This document shows, one piece after another, positions 44,210-52,803 of a stretch of 52,803 bases of DNA. Below the pieces are notes generated by a model. It was given only the letters and a program-made list of their open reading frames with translations. It ran no database searches and was not told the DNA's origin. Source of the stretch: Bradyrhizobium sp. Lineage in GTDB: Bacteria > Pseudomonadota > Alphaproteobacteria > Rhizobiales > Xanthobacteraceae. The first letter of the stretch is position 1, and the number at the start of each line of letters is the position of its first letter. The position numbers and the translations under genes were made by a program. Where the stretch lies: NCBI RefSeq assembly GCF_016213215.1, contig NZ_JACRAW010000110.1, positions 1 to 52,803 of the forward strand, in the 5' to 3' direction.

Positions 44210-44869
44210 ATGCGGCGGGTGCTGATAGCTTTCTTGGCTGGTGGACTGGTGTGCGGGGCGGCGGGCTTCGCGCAGGCGCAGACTGCGCCGAAGGCGGCCA
44301 AGTCCGAGAATGCCAAGTCCGAAAACAAGAGCGAAAACAAGCCCGATAACAAACCCGCAAAATCGGCGGCCAAGCCGGCCGCGAAGCCATTGACGCCTCC
44401 GGGAACGGTTGCGGGGGGTGCCGAGCCGACCCTGATCGGCCAGTTCGGGACTTGGGGTGCCTATGCCGCCTCGCCGAACGGCAAGCGGGTGTGCTTTGCC
44501 CTGGCCAAGCCCTCATCCTCGAAAACAAACCCGCCGAATCGCCCGCGCGATCCGGCCTATGCCTTTGTCTCGACCCGGCCGGCGGAGAAGGTCGCCAACG
44601 AAGTCTCGGTCATGATCGGCTACATGCTGAAGCCGGGTTCCGAATCGACCCTGGAGGTCGGCGGTGCGTCGTTCGCGATGTATACCCAGGGTGACGGGCT
44701 CTGGATCAAGAACGCCGCCGAGGAAGAACGGATGGTCGACGCGATGCGCCGCTCGAGCGACCTCGTCGTCAAGGGCATTTCGGCCAAAGGGACCGAGACG
44801 ACCGACACTTTCTCGCTGAAGGGCTTGTCCCAGGCGCTCGACAGGATCGCGCAGGACTGCAGGCGGTAA
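44210..44869 (+). CDS. Invasion-associated locus B (IalB) family protein
   Basis: A 219-aa secreted protein with a signal peptide (about 1-24, ending GFAQAQ), a Lys/Ala/Asn-rich low-complexity linker (25-65) and an IalB-like domain (about 75-215) with [19 protein letters not shown] and later [18 protein letters not shown]. The two cysteines (near 96 and 217) could pair. The name comes from Bartonella; in free-living rhizobia the role is unknown and probably envelope-related. Confidence 0.85.
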   Translation: MRRVLIAFLAGGLVCGAAGFAQAQTAPKAAKSENAKSENKSENKPDNKPAKSAAKPAAKPLTPPGTVAGGAEPTLIGQFGTWGAYAASPNGKRVCFALAKPSSSKTNPPNRPRDPAYAFVSTRPAEKVANEVSVMIGYMLKPGSESTLEVGGASFAMYTQGDGLWIKNAAEEERMVDAMRRSSDLVVKGISAKGTETTDTFSLKGLSQALDRIAQDCRR

Positions 44870-44933
44870 GGCGCTTTTGGGCCGATTTGACGTTGTTCGG
44901 CGGCTCTGGAACGCCTATCTGATGGCTGTTTCC

Positions 44934-45045
44934 CCTCATGGTGAGGAGGCGCTTCATGCGCCGTCTCGAGCCATGAGGCCGAGCTGCCCTATCCGGGCTT
45001 CATCCTTCGAGACGCTCGCTTCGCGAGCTCCTCAGGATGAGGTCG
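44934..45045. repeat. Two-hairpin palindromic repeat upstream of rlmN
   Basis: Left part: arms CCTCATGG (44934-44941) / CCATGAGG (44971-44978) around GGCGC-TTCAT-GCGCC. Right part: TCATCCT (45000-45006) / AGGATGA (45034-45040) around a perfect GCTCGC-TTC-GCGAGC hairpin (45014-45028). It fills the IalB-rlmN gap to within 24 bp of the rlmN start, so rlmN's leader is repeat-derived. A partial copy (CCCTCATGGTGGGGAGGCGC) occurs near 43139. Confidence 0.75.
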
Positions 45046-45068
45046 AGAATTTTCCAAGACAACAGACC

Positions 45069-46286
45069 ATGACCGTCGAATTGATCGAAACCACTTCCCC
45101 TGCCGGGCTTGTCTTGGAAAAGACCCCGCTCGAGACCTATGTCGCGCCGGCAAAACCGTCGCTGATCGGTCTGTCGCGCGCTGAGCTCGCCGAGCGGCTG
45201 GGCTGGATCGGCGTGCCGCCGGCGCAGCGCAAAATGCGCGTCCAGCAATTGTGGCACTGGATCTATTTCCGTGGCGCCACGAACTTCGACGAGATGACCT
45301 CGATCTCGAAAGAGACCCGCGCCGAGCTTCAACAGCACTTCACGGTCGATCGTCCCGAAGTTGTCGCCGAGCAGATTTCCAGCGACGGCACCCGGAAATG
45401 GCTGCTGCGGCTGCCGAGCGGCGACAAGATCGAACGGCCGCACGAGATCGAGTGCGTCTATATCCCCGAGACCGACCGCGGCACGCTTTGCGTCTCCTCC
45501 CAGGTCGGCTGCACGCTGAACTGCGCGTTCTGCCACACCGGCACCCAGCGCCTGGTGCGCAATCTCACCGCCGGCGAGATCGTCGGTCAGGTGATGGTCG
45601 CCCGCGACCGCCTCAACGATTGGGCCGACCGAGACACGCCCGGCGGCGGCCGGCTCGTCACCAACATCGTGATGATGGGCATGGGCGAGCCGCTCTACAA
45701 TTTCGACGCGGTGCGTGACGCGCTGTTGATCGTGGCCGACAATGAAGGCATCGGCATTTCGCGCCGGCGCATCACGCTGTCGACCTCGGGCGTGGTGCCG
45801 AACATCGTTCGGGCCGGCGACGAGATCGGCGTGATGCTGGCGATCTCGCTGCACGCGGTGCGCGATGAACTGCGCAACGAGCTCGTGCCGCTCAACCGCA
45901 AATACCCGATCGCCGAGTTGCTGCAGGCCTGCCGCGATTACCCGGGCGCCTCGAACGCGCGGCGCATCACCTTCGAATATGTGATGATCAAGGGCGTCAA
46001 CGATTCGCTCGACGACGCCAAGCTGCTGGTGAAGCTGCTCAAGGGCATTCCGGCTAAGATCAACCTGATCCCGTTCAATCCCTGGCCGGGCACGGCCTAC
46101 GAGTGCTCGGAGTGGGACCAGATCGAGCAATTCTCCGAATACATCTTCAATGCCGGCTATTCCTCGCCGGTGCGTACGCCGCGCGGCCGCGACATTCTCG
46201 CCGCCTGCGGTCAGCTCAAGTCGGAAACCGAGAAGTTGTCCGCCCGCGAGCGCCAGGCGCTGCGTGCCATGGCGATGACGGACTAG
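45069..46286 (+). CDS. rlmN: Dual-specificity rRNA/tRNA adenine-C2 methyltransferase
   Basis: A 405-aa radical SAM methyltransferase that methylates A2503 of 23S rRNA and A37 of some tRNAs. The cluster motif is Cys148-x3-Cys152-x2-Cys155 ([12 protein letters not shown]). Cys141 and Cys380 match the two catalytic cysteines of E. coli RlmN (118 and 355), with the same 7-residue distance to the cluster. [11 protein letters not shown] and [10 protein letters not shown] are also family marks. ATG 45069 is chosen; the longer frame is translated repeat. Confidence 0.97.
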   Translation: MTVELIETTSPAGLVLEKTPLETYVAPAKPSLIGLSRAELAERLGWIGVPPAQRKMRVQQLWHWIYFRGATNFDEMTSISKETRAELQQHFTVDRPEVVAEQISSDGTRKWLLRLPSGDKIERPHEIECVYIPETDRGTLCVSSQVGCTLNCAFCHTGTQRLVRNLTAGEIVGQVMVARDRLNDWADRDTPGGGRLVTNIVMMGMGEPLYNFDAVRDALLIVADNEGIGISRRRITLSTSGVVPNIVRAGDEIGVMLAISLHAVRDELRNELVPLNRKYPIAELLQACRDYPGASNARRITFEYVMIKGVNDSLDDAKLLVKLLKGIPAKINLIPFNPWPGTAYECSEWDQIEQFSEYIFNAGYSSPVRTPRGRDILAACGQLKSETEKLSARERQALRAMAMTD

Positions 46287-46314
46287 GCGGATTGTGTGAA
46301 TGTCCATTGAACCT

Positions 46315-46401
46315 CGTCATTGCGAGGAGCGCAGCGACGAAGCTATCCAGCCTGCTTCGCCGGCGGGATTTCTGGATTGCATCGCTCCGCTCGCAATGAC
46401 G
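46315..46401. repeat. MITE-like palindromic repeat after rlmN
   Basis: Perfect 12-bp ends CGTCATTGCGAG (46315-46326) / CTCGCAATGACG (46390-46401) and inner arms ATCCAG (46345-46350) / CTGGAT (46372-46377). The 87-bp length, terminal inverted repeats and absence of a gene fit a short non-autonomous element of a type seen in many bacteria. It ends 21 bp before the next start codon. Confidence 0.75.
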
Positions 46402-46421
46402 GCAACGTCGGCTCTTCCCGC

Positions 46422-46916
46422 ATGGCACTGATCGGCCGCCTCTTCGTGATCCTGATCGGCTTCATCGCCGCGTGTCTTGTGGCGGGAATGATCGTTGTCG
46501 GCGCGGTGCTGTTTCCGGAATTCAGCGATCTCGGCGCCGGACCGGTCGATGAGGGCGTCTTCGAAATCCTGCTCGGCTTCGGCTTCATCTTCGTCTCGGG
46601 CTTTGCGCTGTTGCCGGCAATGGTGATCGTCGCGATCACCGAGGCGTTCTACATCCGCGGCGCGCTGGCTTATGCGGTGGGCGGCGGGCTGGTCGGCCTC
46701 GCCTGCTATCTCGGCCTCGTGCCGTTCGATCCCGACACGCTGCAGTTTACGGGCATCGTCCGGCGGCACCTCGAGATCATGACCGGCGCCGGCATCGTCG
46801 CAGGTGTCATCTACTGGATGATCGCGGGCCGCAATGCCGGGGCCTGGCGCAAGCCGTCGCCGCCGCCCAAGCCGCCACCGCCGCTGCCGTCGCGTTCGCG
46901 ATCCGACGCGATGTGA
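46422..46916 (+). CDS. Integral membrane protein of unknown function
   Basis: A 164-aa protein with four predicted transmembrane helices (about 3-30, 48-72, 76-98 and 118-138) and a proline-rich basic C-terminus (PPPKPPPPLPSRSRS). No signature I recognise. The start at 46422 is preferred because the upstream in-frame sequence is the palindromic repeat. It lies 100 bp before the PAP2 gene on the same strand; that gap holds a CCTCC / GGAGG hairpin. Confidence 0.72.
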   Translation: MALIGRLFVILIGFIAACLVAGMIVVGAVLFPEFSDLGAGPVDEGVFEILLGFGFIFVSGFALLPAMVIVAITEAFYIRGALAYAVGGGLVGLACYLGLVPFDPDTLQFTGIVRRHLEIMTGAGIVAGVIYWMIAGRNAGAWRKPSPPPKPPPPLPSRSRSDAM

Positions 46917-47016
46917 TGCTTTCTTTATCACTCACCCTCCAGGGCCCCTCCAGGGGAGGATGGGCAGCGTGCCTAATCCCTTTCCATCCCCGCCTGCCTC
47001 GGTTAAACCGCGCGCC

Positions 47017-49178
<2,162 letters not shown>

Positions 49179-49200
49179 ACCGCGCCGGCGCGCCCTTGAC

Positions 49201-49226
49201 AATGGCCGGGATCGCTCCCGGCCATT
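49201..49226. terminator. Hairpin terminator after argG, copy 1 of a duplicated element
   Basis: Perfect 11-bp stem AATGGCCGGGA / TCCCGGCCATT with TCGC loop, 22 bp after the argG stop and facing the end of the TetR gene. The 32-nt block from 49201 to 49232 recurs exactly at 51126-51157. It can act on both strands. Confidence 0.7.
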
Positions 49227-49309
49227 TGCATTTGGCGCCGATCGCCCGCCGCGACGCGCTGCGCCTGCGCACGCTCGGCCAGCGCAACAGGAAGCTCGGA
49301 CTGTAGGCG

Positions 49310-49930
49310 TCAGGACAACGCGGCCGGAGCGAACAGGAGCTTCACGTAGTTCCGGAACAGCAATATCTGCCGTTCCAGGCGCCTCGGGTCGTTCAGCGTC
49401 TTCGACATGATGATGCCGCCGTCGACGACGCAGGACAGCATGTCGGCGAGATCGTCGAGATCGATTGCCTCGCGAGGCGGATACGCGGCGGCGATGCCTT
49501 CAAGGATCTTGCAGAACCGCGCGTTCCAGCCCCGCACAGATTGCGCGGTGAGGTCGCGCACCTCGCGATCGAACAGCCGTTCCTGATAGCAGATGCTGGC
49601 GATCAGGCAGCCGGGATGGCCGTTCGGCAGGTCGGCCATCACCTCGGCGAGCAGCTTCAACGAGATCAGGAACGCCTGCAACGGATCGTCGGAAAGCTGA
49701 CGTCCGCGCGCGAAGACGTCGTCGAACAGGCGATCATTGGTCTCGACGTAGCGGCGCAGCATTTCCCGCGCCAGCGCATTCTTGTCCCTGAAGTGATAGA
49801 AGAAGCCGCTCTTGGTCAGGCCAGCCTCGGCGATCACCTCCTCGATCGAGGTTGCGCCGAAACCCTTGGCGAGCACGGCCGCTTCCGCGATTTCGAGAAT
49901 TCGCTCGCGCGTTGCTTCGCCCTTCCCCAT
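49310..49930 (-). CDS. TetR family transcriptional regulator
   Basis: A 206-aa repressor-type protein. The N-terminal helix-turn-helix is TRERILEIAEAAVLAKGFGATSIEEV with the recognition part GLTKSGFFYHFRDKNALA; a C-terminal ligand domain contains DLPNGHPGCLIASICYQE, a feature of the AcrR/NemR-like group. GGAGG lies 8 bp before ATG 49930. It is divergent from the homocysteine methyltransferase family gene, and an inverted repeat lies in between, so it may control that gene and itself. Confidence 0.92.
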   Translation of the reverse strand: MGKGEATRERILEIAEAAVLAKGFGATSIEEVIAEAGLTKSGFFYHFRDKNALAREMLRRYVETNDRLFDDVFARGRQLSDDPLQAFLISLKLLAEVMADLPNGHPGCLIASICYQERLFDREVRDLTAQSVRGWNARFCKILEGIAAAYPPREAIDLDDLADMLSCVVDGGIIMSKTLNDPRRLERQILLFRNYVKLLFAPAALS

Positions 49931-49954
49931 TCGACGCCTCCAAGAACTGTACCG

Positions 49955-49987
49955 GCGGTGCGGATTCGGTCGCGGGCACCGCACCGC
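49955..49987. promoter_or_regulatory. Inverted repeat in the TetR / methyltransferase divergent region
   Basis: GCGGTGCGG (49955-49963) and CCGCACCGC (49979-49987) form perfect 9-bp arms around 15 bp, 25-57 bp upstream of the TetR start. Position and symmetry fit a TetR operator, but the GC-rich arms could also arise by chance. Confidence 0.35.
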
Positions 49988-50161
49988 GCGCCCGCACGTT
50001 TCGCGCAAGTATCTGATTTGTATCTGTTTGCAGCCCCAGGTTCAGCCCTACCACGAGCCGCCTAGAACGCCGCGACATTATGCGGCACCAACGGCGGCAA
50101 ATCGGAGATGGCGTGGCGAGACATACGAAAGCGCTGCTCCCCGCAATGGACGGAGTTGGAA

Positions 50162-51118
50162 ATGGCCAGATACAGACGCGACCTGCCGCAACGCCGGGGC
50201 GGCATCTTCCTGACCGACGGCGGCATGGAAACCACGCTGATCTTCCACAAGGGATTGGAACTGCCCCACTTCGCAGCGTTCGTGCTGCTCGACAGCGCGG
50301 ACGGCCGGCAGCACCTCAAGCAATATTACGAAGCCTATCTCGGCATCGCGCGGCGGCATGGGCTCGGCTTTGTGCTCGACAGCCCGACCTGGCGCGCCAA
50401 CCCCGATTGGGGAGCCAGGCTCGGCTATGATTCGGCCGCGCTCAAGGCGATCAATGTCCGTTCCATTCGCTTTCTCGAGGAATTGCGAGGCGCGTGGGAA
50501 GCGCCGAACCGGCCATGCGTGATCAGCGGGGCGATCGGTCCGCGCGGCGACGGCTACAAGGCCGGCAACATGGATGCGGCGGAGGCGGAAGCCTATCACG
50601 CAGCACAGATCTCGGCCTTCGCCGAAGCGGGAGCCGACATGGTGACGGCGTTTACGCTGACGAGCATCAATGAGGCGACCGGCATCGTGCGCGCAGCCAG
50701 GGCGCACGATGTTCCCGTGGCCATTTCGTTCACGGTCGAAACCGATGGCCGACTCGTGAGGGGAGAGCCCTTGCGGCAAGCCATCGAAACCGTGGACGGC
50801 GCAACGCAGGGCGCTTGCGAATATTTCCTGATCAACTGCGCTCATCCGACCCATTTCGAGGGCGCGCTCCAGGCAGGCGAGGCATGGGTCAAGCGCATTC
50901 GCGGCGTCAGAGCCAACGCGTCGGTCAAGAGCCACGCGGAACTCGACGAATCCGAAGTGCTGGATTGCGGCGATCCTGACGACCTCGGCCGCCGCTATCT
51001 CGATCTCAGACGCTCGTTTCCCGACATGAGCATTCTCGGTGGCTGTTGCGGAACGGATCACCGGCATGTCGCGGCGGTTTGCGAGGCCTGTATGCCGCCG
51101 CAGGCGCTTAGCGCCTGA
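50162..51118 (+). CDS. Homocysteine S-methyltransferase family protein
   Basis: A 318-aa (beta/alpha)8-barrel methyltransferase. It opens with FLTDGGMETTLIFHKGLELP. The zinc cysteines are present: FLINCAHPTHF for the first and the pair in LGGCCGTDHRH. Members move methyl groups from S-methylmethionine, betaine or similar donors to homocysteine (MmuM, BHMT-like). It is a single barrel without a cobalamin domain. Start 50162 follows GGAGTTGGA. Donor not predictable; TetR control is suggested by the divergent neighbour. Confidence 0.88.
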   Translation: MARYRRDLPQRRGGIFLTDGGMETTLIFHKGLELPHFAAFVLLDSADGRQHLKQYYEAYLGIARRHGLGFVLDSPTWRANPDWGARLGYDSAALKAINVRSIRFLEELRGAWEAPNRPCVISGAIGPRGDGYKAGNMDAAEAEAYHAAQISAFAEAGADMVTAFTLTSINEATGIVRAARAHDVPVAISFTVETDGRLVRGEPLRQAIETVDGATQGACEYFLINCAHPTHFEGALQAGEAWVKRIRGVRANASVKSHAELDESEVLDCGDPDDLGRRYLDLRRSFPDMSILGGCCGTDHRHVAAVCEACMPPQALSA

Positions 51119-51124
51119 CGAAGA

Positions 51125-51152
51125 AAATGGCCGGGATCGCTCCCGGCCATTT
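51125..51152. terminator. Hairpin terminator, copy 2 of the duplicated element
   Basis: 12-bp stem AAATGGCCGGGA / TCCCGGCCATTT with TCGC loop, 6 bp after the methyltransferase stop and 22 bp from the end of the convergent OmpA-family gene. It shares 32 nt exactly with 49201-49232 and likely ends transcripts from both sides. Confidence 0.7.
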
Positions 51153-51174
51153 GCATTCGTGCCGATCGCTCGCG

Positions 51175-52803
51175 TCAGCGCGGCGGCGCGATGCCGGGCG
51201 GAGGCGGCGGCAGCGACGCCTGTCCGCCGTTGAGCAGCGGCGTGATGCGGCGGACGGTGACGCGCCGGTTGAAGCGGCTCGGGCCCGAAGTCTGTTCCTT
51301 CAGATATTGCGAGCCATAACCCTGCGAGGTCAGGTTCTCCGCGGGTACGCCGAACTGCTGCGTGAGCAGCGTGGCGGCCGATTCCGCGCGGCGGTCCGAC
51401 AGCGACAGGTTGTCGGTGTCGTTGCCGGTCGCATCGGTGTGGCCTTCGATCAGGAACACCTCGCGCGGGTTGCGCTGGATCGCGCGGTTCAGCCCGTCGG
51501 CGATCACCTGCAGCTTCTCTGCCTGGTCGGGGGTGATCTCCCACGACCCTAAATCGAAGTTGATGGTGTTGAGGTCGATGCTCGGCATCAACATGCGCAC
51601 GTTTGGGCTGTAGCGGATCTCGTCGAGCGAGTAGCGGCGCTCGACGCGGTCCACCGGCGGAGCCTGCATGGTCTCGTAGATCAGCTCCGGCGAGGCCTCG
51701 TCCGACTCCACGATGTAGCGGTTCGCGGGGATGCGGACCATCGGCGGCGGCAGGTCGACATAGTAGCCGCCGACCGCGCGCGGATCGCGATAGCTGTTGT
51801 CGATGATGATGATCTCGCGGCCCATCGGGTCGCGTCGGATCCGGCGCATCAATTGGCCGTCCTGACCGACGACGGTGATGATCTCGCTGCCGTCGGGACG
51901 AATCACGACGGTGCGGGTCTCGCCGCCGACCCGCTGGGTGCGGATGTCACGCGCACCGTAGCGGAAGCGCTCGAGCTCGTTGTGCCGCACGATCCCCATC
52001 CCCGAAGGGTCGCGGATGATGACCCGGCCGGGCTCGGTGATGATGGTGCGGCCGTCCTGCACGACTTCCCGCCGCTCGTTGCGGAAGGCGTCCATGCGCG
52101 TCGGTCCCTGCGGCGCGGCTCCCTGCGGCACCGGCGTCAATGCCTGTGTCGGGGCCGGTGGGGGCGGCGGCAGCGGGGCCGCGACGGTCGGCGCCGGGGG
52201 ACGCGTCACGGGTGCGCCGGCCGGCGGAGCACCGGCCGGTCCGGCTGCCGGCACGCGGCTCGGCGCTCCCCCATTCGCTGGCGACGGAGGCGGAGACGTG
52301 GCGCCTTGCCGGTCGGGAGGCGGCGCCATGCTTCCACCCGCTGGTGGAGGAGCACCTGGGGTCGGCGAGGGAGCAGCGGTCGGCGCTGGCGCGGGTGCCG
52401 GACCGGCGCGGCCCGGAGGCGGCGGTGGGGTGGGCGTCGGCGCCGGGGTGGGCGGGACGCGCGTGGCCGGGCCCGCCGCAGGCGGCGGGGGTGCTGCCGG
52501 AGTTGGTAGCGCCTGCGGCTGTGGTGCCGCGGCAGGTGGCGGCGGCGGACGGGTTGGCGTCGGCGACGGTGCGACGCGCCCCGGCGTTGTCGCAGCCGGA
52601 GGCGGCGGCGGAGGAGGCGGTGTCGCCGCGCGAGGGGGCGGCGGTGTCCGCTCCTGCGTCTGCGGCGCCGCCGCGGGTGGCGGTGGCGCCTTCGGAGTCG
52701 CCGCGGGTGGCGGCGGCGGCGGCGGAGGTGGCGCCTGACGCGTGCTTGGCGGAGGAGGAGGTGGTGGTGCCGGCCGAGTGGCAGCCGGCGGTGGCGGCGG
52801 CGC
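51175..52803 (-). CDS. Proline-rich OmpA-family protein, N-terminus outside window
   Basis: 542 residues are visible; the frame is open to the right edge, so the start and any signal peptide are missing. The first 220 or so visible residues are almost only Pro, Ala and Thr; a middle part (RMDAFRNERREVVQDGRTI and later RVERRYSLDEIRYSP) is followed by a C-terminal OmpA peptidoglycan-binding domain: FDLGSWEITPDQAEKLQVIA, LIEGHTDATGNDTDNLSLSD, RRAESAATLLTQ and RRVTVRRI. It is probably an outer-membrane or periplasmic protein anchored to the cell wall, with the Pro-rich part as a spacer. An internal ATG at 52327-52329 is not the start. Confidence 0.87.
   Translation of the reverse strand, partial: APPPPPAATRPAPPPPPPPSTRQAPPPPPPPPPAATPKAPPPPAAAPQTQERTPPPPRAATPPPPPPPPAATTPGRVAPSPTPTRPPPPPAAAPQPQALPTPAAPPPPAAGPATRVPPTPAPTPTPPPPPGRAGPAPAPAPTAAPSPTPGAPPPAGGSMAPPPDRQGATSPPPSPANGGAPSRVPAAGPAGAPPAGAPVTRPPAPTVAAPLPPPPPAPTQALTPVPQGAAPQGPTRMDAFRNERREVVQDGRTIITEPGRVIIRDPSGMGIVRHNELERFRYGARDIRTQRVGGETRTVVIRPDGSEIITVVGQDGQLMRRIRRDPMGREIIIIDNSYRDPRAVGGYYVDLPPPMVRIPANRYIVESDEASPELIYETMQAPPVDRVERRYSLDEIRYSPNVRMLMPSIDLNTINFDLGSWEITPDQAEKLQVIADGLNRAIQRNPREVFLIEGHTDATGNDTDNLSLSDRRAESAATLLTQQFGVPAENLTSQGYGSQYLKEQTSGPSRFNRRVTVRRITPLLNGGQASLPPPPPGIAPPR

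Noticed and set aside
45000..46307. 435-codon reverse frame over rlmN
   Set aside because: Antisense to rlmN with all catalytic cysteines intact.
50078..51544. 488-codon reverse frame reaching from the OmpA domain through the methyltransferase gene
   Set aside because: Out of frame with the OmpA-family gene and antisense to the zinc-cysteine methyltransferase.
51838..52803. Proline-rich coding region as a CRISPR-like or satellite array
   Set aside because: No fixed repeat/spacer period; it is a continuous open frame of Pro/Ala codons joined to an OmpA domain.

Overview
This 52.8 kb window is GC-rich chromosomal DNA from a member of the Alphaproteobacteria, most probably Bradyrhizobium or a close relative in the Nitrobacteraceae. 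The gene content supports this: a hemD / Mic60-like / HemY-like cluster next to tsaD-gpsA, a YggT-DUF167-folD cluster, TAXI-type binding proteins and an IalB-like protein. So do the many palindromic intergenic repeats of the kind that give false 'MAGLVPAIHV' N-termini in this group. I see no insertion sequence, prophage, conjugation gene or CRISPR array. The window is almost entirely core and semi-core genome.

Layout. 1-3.4 kb: acetyl-CoA synthetase (cut by the left edge), DNA topoisomerase IB and an EVE-domain protein. 3.4-9.6 kb: gpsA and tsaD face left; hemD, a Mic60/mitofilin-like protein and a HemY-like TPR protein face right. 9.6-13.2 kb: tRNA-Thr(CGT), a membrane-anchored polysaccharide deacetylase, two small secreted four-cysteine proteins behind tandem CRP-like sites, and two unrecognised proteins. 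13.2-21.2 kb: MFS exporter, cytochrome P450 followed by a class III adenylate cyclase, TerB-like protein, SDR, NTF2-like protein and enoyl-CoA hydratase. 21.2-23.8 kb: a cloverleaf-shaped repeat, tRNA-Ala(CGC), yggT-DUF167-folD and ppa. 24-29.1 kb: a GNAT protein, a CtrA-like box, a compact hydrolase / DUF2269 / SDR-DoxX / DCC operon and a flavin amine oxidase. 29.3-31.1 kb: typA.

31.2-35.1 kb holds the most unusual locus: a leftward, overlapping operon of an Lgt-like membrane protein, a COG1964-type radical SAM enzyme resembling the archaeal tetraether synthase group, and three tandem paralogous small membrane proteins. It ends in a clear intrinsic terminator, and a Crp/Fnr regulator lies just upstream. 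I infer a lipid- or lipoprotein-modifying system; this is a hypothesis from family resemblance and gene order.

35.2-41.6 kb: remnant of a response regulator, PhoD-like phosphatase, two TAXI binding proteins without any TRAP permease gene (one anchored at both ends with a cytosolic tail), pterin dehydratase, a YkvA-like protein and a Sel1-like protein. 42-47.8 kb: quinone oxidoreductase, 2,4-dienoyl-CoA-reductase-like SDR, IalB-like protein, rlmN and two membrane proteins, one a PAP2 phosphatase. 47.8-52.8 kb: argG, TetR, a homocysteine S-methyltransferase family protein and a proline-rich OmpA-family protein cut by the right edge. The same 32-nt hairpin sequence closes both argG and the methyltransferase gene.
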